From Bacteriovoracales bacterium (GTDB lineage: Bacteria > Bdellovibrionota > Bacteriovoracia > Bacteriovoracales > Bacteriovoracaceae): DNA of 41,185 nt. The notes beneath the pieces are model-generated. The model saw nothing but the letters and a program-made list of their open reading frames with translations. It was not told where the DNA came from and did not search any database. Of the stretch, positions 16,176-24,347 are shown one piece after another; within the stretch, counting starts at the first letter, position 1; each line of letters begins with the position of its first letter. The translations under genes and the position numbers were made by a program. The DNA lies in assembly GCA_030149295.1 (NCBI GenBank), contig JASBRV010000022.1, positions 1-41,185 on the forward strand, given 5' to 3'.

Positions 16176-17291
16176 TTATTCTCCCATACACAGGGTTGAA
16201 GTTTTGGCGAAGAGCTCTTTCATGTCATACTCACCATTTGCCTCAAATTCAGAAGCGTAGCTTTGAACGGCGGCGATATCCATGGCATCTTCAGGGTCTT
16301 TAACACAAACGAGTTTAAATACCCTTTCGGCCATACACTGAGAAAAGGCCTGGGTAGAAGCGAGGTAGCGCCCTAGACTTCTGGCGCCAGTTCCACTGTG
16401 AGTTCCGCGCCAGCCGAGAACAGCATTTTGTCCACTGGCCCAAAGGTTGACCCAAGAGTCATCTGTTACGATGTGACCTTCACTAAAAGCATTACCGAAA
16501 TTGATTTTTTCTACGACTTGATTGGGAGTATAAGTGATCTTAGTTCCATCCCAGTCAAAGTAGGCCCAAGCACCGGCAAGAGCGTCTTGACCAGCGTGGC
16601 AACCCACACATTTATTTTTGTATTGACGAGAGTCTCCCCCTGGAGCGCGGTCAACGTCCCTATGAACGTAAATGTCTGGGACATTAGTGTCGTGAAGGGC
16701 TTCAAAGTCGCGACAGAGATAGTTCATGAAAGTAAAACGGGTCATGGCCCTATTGGTGCCAGCGTCAAAGAAGGCAGCGGCCGATGCTCTGGTTGTGATA
16801 ACCCCGGCCGTATCAGGAACTCCTGTTACTTGAGATTGAACCACTTGTTGTAGGGTCTGAGCGAGAGAAACTCTGTTGTCTTCAATATATTCGTAGTGAT
16901 CATTATTTTCAATGTCATATGGTGGTGCACCGTTGTCACTACTCACATAAAGGTAATCTCCATAGAGAACTGTATTGAAGGGAAGATCATCTCGGATAAT
17001 TCCGATAACAGTGGCAACATAATCGTTTAGTGGAACACGATTGGTTTCATCTTCATTAGTCCAGCTTTTAAGCCAATTTTTAAGAGTCACATCATAAAAG
17101 CGCGGGTTATTCATTGCAACCCGAGCAGCGCCTTGGGCATCTCCTGCTTGCACCATGGCCTCCATTTGAGAAAGAACTTGTGGTGAAGGCGGAACGCCAG
17201 TGAGTCTATTGTGAATACGATAGGCTTGTTCTCTCGGTCCTGCAAAAGCATTGAGGCTTAGTAGGCAAAGAGTTAAAAGTAGGCGTCTCAT
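16176..17291 (-). CDS. exported CXXCH protein with DUF1549-like N-terminus, first gene of the operon
   Basis: The 371-residue product has a signal peptide (MRRLLLTLCLLSLNAFA). Residues 20-40, YRIHNRLTGVPPSPQVL, resemble the start of DUF1549 proteins, which are linked to cytochromes in Planctomycetes and relatives. A c-type heme motif, CVGCH (C228, C231, H232), lies in the middle and a paired-Cys helix (CMAERVFKLVC) near the C-terminus. It probably binds one heme in the periplasm. GAGG sits 5 nt before ATG 17291. Its operon continues with a lipoprotein, the Tat-exported DUF1501-like protein and a second CXXCH protein, with gaps of 3, 8 and 11 nt. Confidence 0.75.
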   Translation of the reverse strand: MRRLLLTLCLLSLNAFAGPREQAYRIHNRLTGVPPSPQVLSQMEAMVQAGDAQGAARVAMNNPRFYDVTLKNWLKSWTNEDETNRVPLNDYVATVIGIIRDDLPFNTVLYGDYLYVSSDNGAPPYDIENNDHYEYIEDNRVSLAQTLQQVVQSQVTGVPDTAGVITTRASAAAFFDAGTNRAMTRFTFMNYLCRDFEALHDTNVPDIYVHRDVDRAPGGDSRQYKNKCVGCHAGQDALAGAWAYFDWDGTKITYTPNQVVEKINFGNAFSEGHIVTDDSWVNLWASGQNAVLGWRGTHSGTGARSLGRYLASTQAFSQCMAERVFKLVCVKDPEDAMDIAAVQSYASEFEANGEYDMKELFAKTSTLCMGE

Positions 17292-17353
17292 AGAACCTCA
17301 TCAGAAAAAAGATTACAAATCCTTCTCTGATTCGGTGATTTGATTAAAATACT

Positions 17354-17379
17354 TTAGGTTTATTTTAATTAAAACCTAA
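17354..17379 (-). repeat. AT-rich inverted repeat at the end of the protease gene
   Basis: TTAGGTTT (17354-17361) is the inverse complement of AAACCTAA (17372-17379), around a TTTTAATT-type loop. It overlaps the protease stop codon and lies between that gene and the next minus-strand operon. No good U run follows, so it could be a weak terminator or an operator. Confidence 0.35.
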
Positions 17380-18128
17380 TAATAATAAGACTTTAGAGTT
17401 TCAATATCTTTATTTGAAAGGATAATTCCCTTATTTCTATTGTGCTGACTTCGATTGGGTTGAAGCCAACAATAATTCATGATGGATTGGGGATCGTAGT
17501 CAGTCACAAACTCTGCCGTTGCATAGGCGGGCTCTAGATTGTCAAAATCTAAGGTGACGGCAAAATTCTGACAATTAGGGTCGGTTTTTGAGGCCTTATT
17601 TACATGTTCATGGCGAAGACCAGCGACATGGCCGAATTCATGAACCACTGTTCCTCTATTTTGAGTATAAAGAGCGACGTGGGAGACCAGTCCTGACTTT
17701 TGAAAAAAGCCGTGATTTCCTCCATGATCTTGAGTCAGCATTCCCTCTTCTCCAATAACAGCTCGGCCATTAAAGCTTGGTCGAGTGAGAAAAGGAATTT
17801 TTCCTTTGGCCTCCAAAACGATTAGGTCTGGGTTACTCTCTTGTGAGCATTTTTTCCAACCAACGAAGTGAATACCTGTTCTTTCGCGGCTAAAGTTAGC
17901 TTCTATCGTTTCTTGAACCTTTCTTCTTTCTCTTCTCGATAAGATTCTCGGAATAAAGTCATAGTCTTTTTTGGTTTCTTTTTTATTTTTTAAGCGAGTG
18001 AGTGAAAGTTGCGCTTCATTGTCGTAGAAACAAGTGGTAATGGATCTTTTGTCCCAAATCACCCGTGGTTCGATGATTCCTGCAAAAGTACTATTAAGAG
18101 TTAGGAGGGTGAGGATTATAGTTTTCAT
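17376..18128 (-). CDS. secreted zinc metalloprotease, metzincin type
   Basis: Starting at ATG 18128 gives 250 residues with a signal peptide (MKTIILTLLTLNSTFAG). The zinc site HEFGHVAGLRH is a full metzincin HExxHxxGxxH motif (H163, E164, H167, H173), and SIMNYCW about 50 residues later is the Met-turn. This resembles astacin-like or matrixin-like secreted proteases. No prodomain Cys-switch is evident; the N-terminal part (about 20-100) may be part of the catalytic fold or a short prodomain. A longer frame to 18155 puts nine residues before the signal peptide and is rejected. It probably acts in the periplasm or outside the cell. It appears to be monocistronic. Confidence 0.85.
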   Translation of the reverse strand: MKTIILTLLTLNSTFAGIIEPRVIWDKRSITTCFYDNEAQLSLTRLKNKKETKKDYDFIPRILSRRERRKVQETIEANFSRERTGIHFVGWKKCSQESNPDLIVLEAKGKIPFLTRPSFNGRAVIGEEGMLTQDHGGNHGFFQKSGLVSHVALYTQNRGTVVHEFGHVAGLRHEHVNKASKTDPNCQNFAVTLDFDNLEPAYATAEFVTDYDPQSIMNYCWLQPNRSQHNRNKGIILSNKDIETLKSYYY

Positions 18129-18135
18129 GGGCGCG

Positions 18136-18163
18136 ACCATAGCAGCAACTTGCATAGGAACAA
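18136..18163 (-). promoter_or_regulatory. candidate promoter of the protease gene, leaderless spacing
   Basis: On the minus strand TTGTTC (18158-18163), a 16-bp spacer and TATGGT (18136-18141) lie 7 nt before ATG 18128, with no Shine-Dalgarno site. Confidence 0.35.
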
Positions 18164-18195
18164 AGGATTGTCTGCCCAGCTAGTAATATTTACGC

Positions 18196-18201
18196 TACAA
18201 T
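18196..18201 (+). promoter_or_regulatory. -10 element 6 nt before the CBS-protein ATG
   Basis: TACAAT ends 6 nt before ATG 18208 and no ribosome-binding site is present, as in leaderless transcripts. No clear -35 box is seen at normal distance. Confidence 0.4.
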
Positions 18202-18207
18202 AAGCTC

Positions 18208-19149
18208 ATGTCTGGTATTGATCGCTCTCAATTTGATATTCCCTTGACTGAGATCACCTGTGAGGAGATTCCCTCTGTTGGTCACGAGGCTCCCCTTAAA
18301 GAAGTGGTTCAAAAAATGCAGGAGTCTAAAAGTAGTGCTTTGCCTATTGTTAAAGACTCCATTGCAATCGGCCTCATCTCGGAGAAGGATATTATTCAAA
18401 AAGTAGACTTCAAAAACCGGGAATGCTTCGAAAAGAAAGTTTCAGATTATATGACTCCCGGGCCGTTTTCTCTCCCGGAGAGTTCCTTATTCTCTGATGC
18501 AATGAAGTTGATTACACGCAGAGGTTTTCGTCACATTCCTATGACTAGTGAGCAGGGAGAATTTAAGGCCCTTCTTTCTATAAAAGATATCTTGGCCTTT
18601 CTCATCAAATTCTTTCCCGAGCAAGTAAGCCAATACGGCACAGTTAAGGAGTGGGACTTTCAAAGAGTAGATGACTACTCCGAATCTTATAGTTCTGAGT
18701 TACAAGACTATTCTCAAGTAAATGGTAATATTTTTTTAGCGCACCTCAAGAGGATCAGCCAGCAAAGGCCACTTTTTCTCGATTATCAATGCTCCATTGG
18801 AGAAGTCATAGATCTTATGCGTACTCATCGTATTGGAGCCGTTCTCCTTATGCGTTATGAAACAGAGTTAAAGGGAGTGATTACAGAAAGAGATCTTCTT
18901 TTTAAAGTCTTTATTAAAGAAGATCTTAAAGAAGACTTAAAGGCGCAGGATTTTATGACTCCTAATCCTGATACTTTGTTAAGAAAGCACTATATTGCTC
19001 ATGCCATTAATAATATGTTTCAATTTAATTACCGAAATACTATCGTTGTTGATGAGGACCGCTATCCACTCTCTGTCATTAGTGCACTAGAAGTTTTTAA
19101 ATTCATTGCTTATCATTTTTATGGGGATGAATTAAAGCTCATAAAATAG
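18208..19149 (+). CDS. protein with four CBS domains
   Basis: The 313-residue cytoplasmic protein is made of two pairs of CBS domains and nothing else. The first pair spans about 18-135 (SALPIVKDSIAIGLISEKDI, then VSDYMTPGP and FRHIPMTSEQGEFKALLSIKDI in separate parts). The second spans about 185-305 (IGAVLLMRYETELKGVITERD, and FMTPNPDTL). CBS pairs bind adenine nucleotides such as AMP, ATP or SAM, and usually tune an attached or partner enzyme. No effector domain is fused here and no partner is obvious among neighbours. The 3' end is 3 nt from the convergent DUF2452 gene. Confidence 0.85.
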   Translation: MSGIDRSQFDIPLTEITCEEIPSVGHEAPLKEVVQKMQESKSSALPIVKDSIAIGLISEKDIIQKVDFKNRECFEKKVSDYMTPGPFSLPESSLFSDAMKLITRRGFRHIPMTSEQGEFKALLSIKDILAFLIKFFPEQVSQYGTVKEWDFQRVDDYSESYSSELQDYSQVNGNIFLAHLKRISQQRPLFLDYQCSIGEVIDLMRTHRIGAVLLMRYETELKGVITERDLLFKVFIKEDLKEDLKAQDFMTPNPDTLLRKHYIAHAINNMFQFNYRNTIVVDEDRYPLSVISALEVFKFIAYHFYGDELKLIK

Positions 19150-19152
19150 AGT

Positions 19153-19704
19153 TTAAATATAACTCGGGCCTTTTTCTAAAATTTCCCAAGTACAGTCAGC
19201 AAGAAGTCTCGCTTTGGCAAAGAAGAAGTAATCTTTTTCTTTTAATTTTTTTTCACCAAACTCATCTGGGGAGAGAATACTGAGGACTTTTCCTTTGGGG
19301 GTGTCATAAAGATAGTAAGTATCTCCTACCAAAGGCTCAAAATTCATCTTAGCTCGATAAATCATCTCACTAAGGGTTCGTCTGTCTTTTAGTGCTTCAG
19401 CTTGTTTTTTTAGCACTTGGATTTGCTCTAGGATATTATCCATTTGCATGGAGATTTGCTCATCCATGACCTTAAAAGCACGACTCTTAATGGCACCTTC
19501 TTGGGTGGGGGCAAAGGCCACTCCACCTTTTTCAACTGCGTATTCACTGGTGCCAGGGCTTTCACTCACTAATGTTTTCATCCGTTCTAAATCAATTTCT
19601 TCAACGTTGATTTCTGTGCCCTGTGCTGAGTTCATTTGGCTCTCTTTTTTTTCGCGATTTTTATCTTTTTTGGACTTTTTATTTTTACTCTTTTCTTTGC
19701 TCAT
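19153..19704 (-). CDS. DUF2452 family protein
   Basis: The 183-residue protein has a Lys/Glu-rich N-terminus (MSKEKSKNKKSKKDKNREKK), then a conserved core: APTQEGAIKSRAFKVMDEQ, a heptad-like helix (MQMDNILEQIQVLKKQAEAL), and NFEPLVGDTYYLYD. I recognise this as DUF2452, a family of unknown function that probably forms a helical bundle. The basic leader may bind nucleic acid. ATG 19704 has no strong ribosome-binding site and carries TAAAAT 6 nt upstream. It is divergent from recQ, sharing a 92-bp gap. Confidence 0.75.
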   Translation of the reverse strand: MSKEKSKNKKSKKDKNREKKESQMNSAQGTEINVEEIDLERMKTLVSESPGTSEYAVEKGGVAFAPTQEGAIKSRAFKVMDEQISMQMDNILEQIQVLKKQAEALKDRRTLSEMIYRAKMNFEPLVGDTYYLYDTPKGKVLSILSPDEFGEKKLKEKDYFFFAKARLLADCTWEILEKGPSYI

Positions 19705-19710
19705 TTCACC

Positions 19711-19762
19711 ATTTTAATAGTTCTAGCTGCTATTGGCCAAAGGCCAGAGGGCCTTGTAGAAT
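19711..19762. promoter_or_regulatory. back-to-back promoters for DUF2452 and recQ sharing a -35 palindrome
   Basis: TTGGCCAA (19733-19740) is palindromic. Read on the plus strand, TTGGCC (19733-19738) has an 18-bp spacer to TAGAAT (19757-19762) for recQ. On the minus strand, TTGGCC (19735-19740) has an 18-bp spacer to TAAAAT (19711-19716) for DUF2452. A wider repeat, TGGCC-AAA-GGCCA (19734-19746), overlaps it. Confidence 0.45.
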
Positions 19763-19796
19763 AGTTTTATTCCCTGTCCATTATTTCAGGAGGCCC

Positions 19797-21683
19797 ATGG
19801 ACGCGGCACTTTGCACCTTAAAGAAGGTTTTTGGCCACAGTAGCTTTCGTGGTCCTCAAGCAGATATTGTTGAGCATGTCCTCGATGGAGGAGATGCCTT
19901 GGTTTTAATGCCAACTGGAGGGGGGAAATCCCTATGCTACCAAGTACCAGGCCTCAATCGCCGTGGGACATGTGTGGTTATTTCACCCTTAATTTCTCTT
20001 ATGCAAGATCAAGTTCAAACCCTGTGTGAGCTTGATCTTAACGCTTTTGCCTATAACTCTTCTATCGGTCTAAAAGAAAAACGCGCTATTGAAAACTCAC
20101 TAAGAAAGGGTGAGGTGGACTTCCTTTATCTGGCCCCAGAAGGTCTCATGAATAAGTGGACTTTAGAACTTCTGGAAGACTGTTACCATAAAGAACTCAT
20201 CTCTCTTTTTGCTATTGATGAAGCCCATTGTGTTTCCAAATGGGGCCATGATTTTAGGCCCGAATATCGAAAACTAAAAATCTTAGGACAACGCTTTCCC
20301 CAAGTGCCTCGCATTGCTCTGACAGCGACGGCAGATAAGTTCACCCGCGCTGACATTATTCGTGAACTTTCTTTAGAAAAAGCTAGGGTCTTTATGGGGA
20401 GTTTTGATCGTCCCAACCTAACGTATGGTCTTGAGAAACGAAACAGACAGGGAACAGAGCAATTAATGAATTTCTTAAGAGGTTTTCAAGGTGAAAACGG
20501 AATTGTTTATTGTTTGAGTCGGAGAAAAGTAGAAGAGGTGACGGCCTTTTTACATTCAAAGGATATTGATGCAAGGGCTTATCATGCCGGCTTAGATACT
20601 CACACCCGCAAACGTCATCAAGAAGAATTTCTGAGAGGGGATGGTATTATCATGGTGGCAACCATCGCCTTTGGAATGGGCATAGATAAACCTGATGTGC
20701 GCTTTGTTGTGCATATGGATCTTCCAAAGAATATAGAGAACTACTATCAAGAGACTGGCCGAGCGGGAAGAGATGGGCTCCCTTCAACAGTACAACTCTT
20801 CTATGGAGCAAGAGATGTTGTTATTCTTAAGCAGATGATGAGAAAAGGCTCTCGGGATGCCAATCGCTTTTACTTTGAAAGTGAAAACCTCGAATCTATG
20901 ATGAGTTTTGCCATGAGCACCGCTTGTCGTCGCCAAACGATTTTGCAAAGTTTTGATGAAGATTATAGGGGGCCTTGTGGCAACTGTGATAACTGTTTTG
21001 AAAGAGAGGAGATGAAAGGTATATGGTTTGATGCGAGTGAGTGGAGTAAACGCCTCCTTCACCTGTATTATCGAACTGGCGTAAAGCTTCTTCCCAGTGA
21101 GTTAGTTGATCTAGCTCGGGGACTCATTACTTTAAGAGCTAGAGAGCACAAATGGTATGAGCTGCCTGATTTTGGTTTCCTTATGGATACTCCTGAAAAA
21201 GGGGTTTTATATGGAGTGAGAAACCTTATGGCGCATGGACTTTTAAAGTATGACTGGTCCCGTGGTGGTCAGCTCACTCTTACTCACTTAGCCGTTGAAT
21301 TTCTGAAAAGAAGAAGAGAACTCTTTTTCAGAGAAAACCCGCGGCGCTTGAGTGAAAAGAAGAAGAGCCCTTCCTTAAAGAATCAAGAGGCCTCTTCGAC
21401 CAAGAGAAAGAGTTTACAAAAGAAGAAAAAGGCGAAGGCCAAGAAAGTTAAAACATCTTATGAAGGCAATGACCTCTATACCCACCTTAAAGAGTTGAGG
21501 AGAAAGGAATCTAAAAAAAGAAGATTACCTGCCTTTAAAATATTTCATGATCAAACATTAAGAGAGATGGCCGAACAGAAACCAGGGTGTGAAGAAGAGT
21601 TCTTGGAACTTTATGGGGTAGGAGAGGCTAAACTAAAAAAATATGGTAAAACCTTTTTAAAGGCGATCAATGACTTTCAATGA
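19797..21683 (+). CDS. recQ: ATP-dependent DNA helicase RecQ
   Basis: RecQ unwinds DNA 3' to 5' in recombination and fork repair. The 628-residue product has Walker A (PTGGGKS), the DEAH box AIDEAHCVSKWGHDFRPEY with the RecQ-specific aromatic loop, TATAD, motif V-VI (IAFGMGIDKPD, QETGRAGRDG), and the zinc subdomain (CRRQ ... CGNCDNC). A winged-helix RQC-like region follows (about 400-490). Then comes a very basic linker (KRKSLQKKKKAKAKK) and a C-terminal HRDC domain (about 570-625). The ATG at 19797 follows AGGAGG (19788-19793); a longer frame to 19623 would add a Phe-rich, non-conserved leader and is rejected. The last 7 nt overlap the convergent gene. Confidence 0.95.
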   Translation: MDAALCTLKKVFGHSSFRGPQADIVEHVLDGGDALVLMPTGGGKSLCYQVPGLNRRGTCVVISPLISLMQDQVQTLCELDLNAFAYNSSIGLKEKRAIENSLRKGEVDFLYLAPEGLMNKWTLELLEDCYHKELISLFAIDEAHCVSKWGHDFRPEYRKLKILGQRFPQVPRIALTATADKFTRADIIRELSLEKARVFMGSFDRPNLTYGLEKRNRQGTEQLMNFLRGFQGENGIVYCLSRRKVEEVTAFLHSKDIDARAYHAGLDTHTRKRHQEEFLRGDGIIMVATIAFGMGIDKPDVRFVVHMDLPKNIENYYQETGRAGRDGLPSTVQLFYGARDVVILKQMMRKGSRDANRFYFESENLESMMSFAMSTACRRQTILQSFDEDYRGPCGNCDNCFEREEMKGIWFDASEWSKRLLHLYYRTGVKLLPSELVDLARGLITLRAREHKWYELPDFGFLMDTPEKGVLYGVRNLMAHGLLKYDWSRGGQLTLTHLAVEFLKRRRELFFRENPRRLSEKKKSPSLKNQEASSTKRKSLQKKKKAKAKKVKTSYEGNDLYTHLKELRRKESKKRRLPAFKIFHDQTLREMAEQKPGCEEEFLELYGVGEAKLKKYGKTFLKAINDFQ

Positions 21684-22123
21684 GTTGATCCAGCTCTTTG
21701 ATTAGGACTTTGCGGCTTTTTGCTTTTTAACTCCCTGGCCTCTTCTATTTGTAATTGAAGCCAATCCCGAGTGTTGTGTAATTTTCCATTGGGAAGGCGA
21801 ATTTGGTAGGCCATTCCTGTGGTGGAGCTCTTAGATGCGATTTTTTCGACAAAGTCTTGAAGAGAGATTTCCTTCTCTGGTCCAAAGAACCAAAACATCC
21901 TTTTAGCCATTTTGACTTTATGCTCTAGATGTTCTTTCGCCTCTTTTGCCTTATGTTTTTTTCCATTGCGGATAAAAGTGCCTTGAGAGTTTTCAATCTT
22001 TTGCAAAAGGTAATCAATGGCAGCCTGATCATTTTGAAATGAATGGGAATAATCAAAGGCAAGAGCTTGATGTGAGTAAAGGTTAAGAATTAAAAAGGTA
22101 AAGGAGAGAAAAACACGATTCAT
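21677..22123 (-). CDS. exported DUF5329-like protein
   Basis: The 148-residue protein has a signal peptide (MNRVFLSFTFLILNLYSHQALA). The mature part, AIDYLLQKIENSQGTFIRNG, then AKEHLEHKVKMAK, FVEKIASKSSTTG and DWLQLQIEEA, fits my memory of DUF5329, a small periplasmic family of unknown function. The ATG overlaps the sirtuin stop by 4 nt, so the two are co-translated although one product is cytoplasmic and the other exported. The 3' end overlaps recQ by 7 nt. Confidence 0.65.
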   Translation of the reverse strand: MNRVFLSFTFLILNLYSHQALAFDYSHSFQNDQAAIDYLLQKIENSQGTFIRNGKKHKAKEAKEHLEHKVKMAKRMFWFFGPEKEISLQDFVEKIASKSSTTGMAYQIRLPNGKLHNTRDWLQLQIEEARELKSKKPQSPNQRAGSTH

Positions 22124-22833
22124 GATAGACCTTCCATAAGTTCATCCACATAGTCGGGTAAAATGTCTCCCGCTTTTCCCGTTAAGTGTTGATCAAAGAC
22201 AGGAGAGATTTGAGTGTCATTAAGATTGATTTCCACTCTGCGACAGGTCTCTGGAGTCATAGAGACAAATTGAGCGGCAGGATAGACAAAGCCTGAGGTT
22301 CCCACCGAGAGAAAGAGGTCACATTTATTGAGCAGAGAAAAGGCTTCTTCAAGGTAAAAAGGTATTTCACCAAACCACACAATATGAGGTCTTAAGTTAC
22401 CAGCTTGGTGACAACAAGGGCATAAGGTTTTTTCATCAAGATGTAGGGGAGAAGTAAAGACTTGAGCACTTTTTTGACAGCGCATTTTCTTTAATTCTCC
22501 ATGCATGTGCCATACATCTTGATCTTTTAGGCCACCTCTTTCATGAAGGTCATCGACATTTTGAGTAATGAGTTGAGCGTGATGCTTTGTGGAGTTTTTG
22601 CAATAGTTAATGAGCTTTGCAATTGAGCGGTGAGCTGGGTTATCGGCAACTTCCTGTAATTGGGCGCGACGAGCATTATAAAAGCGATAAACCAATTGGG
22701 GGTCACGGGAAAACCCCTCTGGGCTGGCAACATCTTCGACGGCGTGGTTTTCCCACAGTCCATTAGCGTCGCGAAAGGTTTTAATACCACTTTCTGCAGA
22801 AATTCCTGCCCCTGTTAGAATGACTATATTCAT
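22120..22833 (-). CDS. cobB: NAD-dependent sirtuin deacylase, CobB type
   Basis: Sirtuins remove acyl groups from lysines using NAD, and CobB acts on acetyl and succinyl lysines. Starting at ATG 22833, behind GGAGG, gives 237 residues. The Rossmann motif GAGISAESGIKTFR, TQNVDDLHERGG, and HMHGEL with the catalytic His are present. YNARRAQL carries the Tyr and Arg (Y52, R55) that mark class III, desuccinylase-capable sirtuins. Cysteines at KKMRCQ and LCPCC suggest a zinc site. A longer frame to 22926 is rejected because it crosses the divergent gene's promoter. Protein length fits CobB. Confidence 0.93.
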   Translation of the reverse strand: MNIVILTGAGISAESGIKTFRDANGLWENHAVEDVASPEGFSRDPQLVYRFYNARRAQLQEVADNPAHRSIAKLINYCKNSTKHHAQLITQNVDDLHERGGLKDQDVWHMHGELKKMRCQKSAQVFTSPLHLDEKTLCPCCHQAGNLRPHIVWFGEIPFYLEEAFSLLNKCDLFLSVGTSGFVYPAAQFVSMTPETCRRVEINLNDTQISPVFDQHLTGKAGDILPDYVDELMEGLS

Positions 22834-22851
22834 GCTGCCTCCAGCTTCGAT

Positions 22852-22857
22852 TATAAT
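22852..22857 (+). promoter_or_regulatory. perfect -10 element 6 nt before an ATG, leaderless spacing
   Basis: TATAAT ends 6 nt before ATG 22864 and there is no Shine-Dalgarno site in between. The preceding gap to the sirtuin start is only 30 bp, so any -35 box would lie inside cobB. Confidence 0.5.
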
Positions 22858-22863
22858 AGAAAT

Positions 22864-23256
22864 ATGAGAAAACGTAAGTTTATAGAAGAGTTGATTGATC
22901 AAGTTCCTGCAGAAAAGCGTCCCCAATTTAAGAGGCTAGCCGCTAGAGAAAAGTATCAACACTCTAGTAGTTTTCGTTTTCTCTTTCATGGGCACCTCTT
23001 TATTTTAGCACTTCCTATCGTTAGTTTTATCTTTTGGCTTTTTCCCTCATTGGGAAATGCTTTAAAAGGATGGTTTTGGCACCAGTATTGGAGCTATGGA
23101 GTCATCAGTTTTTTATTGGCATGCCTTATAGGTTTTCTTACCAAAGAAATTCCTTTTAAACTCAATCAGCAAGGTGTTCACTTTGTTCATGGAGTTTTTA
23201 TCTTAGGAGTGCTTATTCTTGGGACTCTTGTAGGACGAATTATGGTAATGCCATAA
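22864..23256 (+). CDS. small integral membrane protein, unknown function
   Basis: The 130-residue protein has a basic, soluble N-terminus (MRKRKFIEELIDQVPAEKRP) and three hydrophobic segments at about 37-62, 75-93 and 106-128. The N-terminal helix with a conserved-looking Pro-Ala-Glu could sit in the cytoplasm. No family was recognised. It is divergent from cobB, and its 3' end overlaps the nuclease gene by 17 nt. Confidence 0.65.
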   Translation: MRKRKFIEELIDQVPAEKRPQFKRLAAREKYQHSSSFRFLFHGHLFILALPIVSFIFWLFPSLGNALKGWFWHQYWSYGVISFLLACLIGFLTKEIPFKLNQQGVHFVHGVFILGVLILGTLVGRIMVMP

Positions 23257-23953
23257 TTTTCTTTTCTACCTCATCTTCAATAGAGTCTTCGAGAGAAGAA
23301 AAAAAGTCTAGGCCAGTTAGTTCTTCGAGTTCATCTACAGAAACCTGAAAGTCTTTTAAAAGTTTGGAGTGAGGGGCACTATTTTTCATTAGGAATGCAT
23401 AGACGTCATGAGTTTGAGGCCAGTAGATAATTTTATAGTGTTGATCAGGAAGACTAATTCCTTTAGTAAATTCACGTAGACCTTTATAAAGATGAGGCGC
23501 AGTTATCACTATGGCCCTTCCCCTCTGGGAAACAAGAGTTCTTACCTTTCTCTCTAATTTCTGCCAAATTCCTCTATTAAAGGAAGGGTGTTGGGGAGTC
23601 ATATTGCTCATAAAAAAGGTTTCGCTCATAACGGCTCTGGAGGTTTTTCTATCTGCCGCAGGAACCAAATGGCCGCGGTCATAACCACTGCCCGCATAAT
23701 CTCTGTCATCTACAGGTTCATAAACTCTGTTATCGGGGCGATAATCGTTAGTCCTTCTGGAAGTACCCCTTAAATCTTGTGGCCTCAATTCGTGAAGCGC
23801 CCACAAAGCAAGTCGATGATCTGGGTGATAGCAAAGGGTATAGGATTTATTTGATAATTGTTGGGGACAATCTCCACGAGGTAGAAATTCTTTTTCATGA
23901 GCGTGGACCCTCATCGTGAAAAGACATAGCAATAGATAAGGCCAAGCTTTCAT
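23240..23953 (-). CDS. secreted DNA/RNA non-specific endonuclease (NucA/EndA family)
   Basis: This sugar-non-specific, Mg-dependent nuclease cuts DNA and RNA outside the cytoplasm. The 237-residue product has a signal peptide (MKAWPYLLLCLFTMRVHAH) and the DRGH motif in GSGYDRGHLVPAAD (His is the general base), then SNMTPQHPSFNRGIWQKLE, where the second Asn binds the metal. ATG 23953 has GGAGG 5 nt upstream; the GTG one codon earlier is a poorer start. In predators such enzymes digest prey nucleic acids; that role is inferred. The ribosome-binding site lies in a hairpin. Confidence 0.9.
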   Translation of the reverse strand: MKAWPYLLLCLFTMRVHAHEKEFLPRGDCPQQLSNKSYTLCYHPDHRLALWALHELRPQDLRGTSRRTNDYRPDNRVYEPVDDRDYAGSGYDRGHLVPAADRKTSRAVMSETFFMSNMTPQHPSFNRGIWQKLERKVRTLVSQRGRAIVITAPHLYKGLREFTKGISLPDQHYKIIYWPQTHDVYAFLMKNSAPHSKLLKDFQVSVDELEELTGLDFFSSLEDSIEDEVEKKIMALP

Positions 23954-23976
23954 CACTCCCTCCTTGGAGTGTTTTT
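23954..23976 (-). promoter_or_regulatory. hairpin containing the nuclease ribosome-binding site
   Basis: CACTCC (23954-23959) and GGAGTG (23966-23971) pair around a 6-nt loop. On the minus strand the AAGGAGGG site lies in the loop and right arm just before the ATG. On the plus strand the same hairpin is followed by TTTTT, so it could also stop upstream transcription heading for the regulator gene. Confidence 0.4.
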
Positions 23977-24076
23977 CGATGTATCCATTTTCAAAGAAAG
24001 AGGGATTAAAAACTAGGCCATGTGCGTTGTTGGCTGTCTAGCTTTGTCAGGAGACTGTCAACTTTGTAGGCCCCCT

Positions 24077-24276
24077 GTGTTCATGAACACATGAACCAAC
24101 AGAAATACTTTAAAATTTATTCATTAAGAAATTTTATCGTGATAATTAATAAACATTTAAGCTTTTGTTTTTATTGGATTTTGGTGCTCTGTTGTAGGTT
24201 TTGTCTCAATTAATTCTAGCGAGGTGGACTTGCTGAGATCTGGGTTTGAACGTAATCTGTTCACGTTCTCTTGAAC
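24077..24276 (+). promoter_or_regulatory. long regulatory gap with two clusters of TGAAC/GTTCA half-sites
   Basis: The 394-bp region 23954-24347 has no gene. Cluster A contains the perfect 14-bp palindrome at 24077-24090, which includes GTTCATGAAC, plus a third TGAAC (24092-24096). Cluster B has TGAAC-N7-GTTCA (24247-24263) and another TGAAC (24272-24276) inside a possible promoter: TTGAAA (24284-24289) and TATACA (24309-24314), with a long 19-bp spacer. The stretch between the clusters is AT-rich and shows nothing else. This looks like the operator region of the MerR/GbsR pair. Confidence 0.5.
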
Positions 24277-24347
24277 AAAATGTTTGAAAAACTATTGTTA
24301 ATTAAACCTATACAAACGCACACTAAACGACAAAAAACGAGGTAAAG

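Noticed and set aside
19623..19796. N-terminal extension of RecQ
   Set aside because: Phe/Ser-rich and unlike RecQ; AGGAGG lies directly before ATG 19797.
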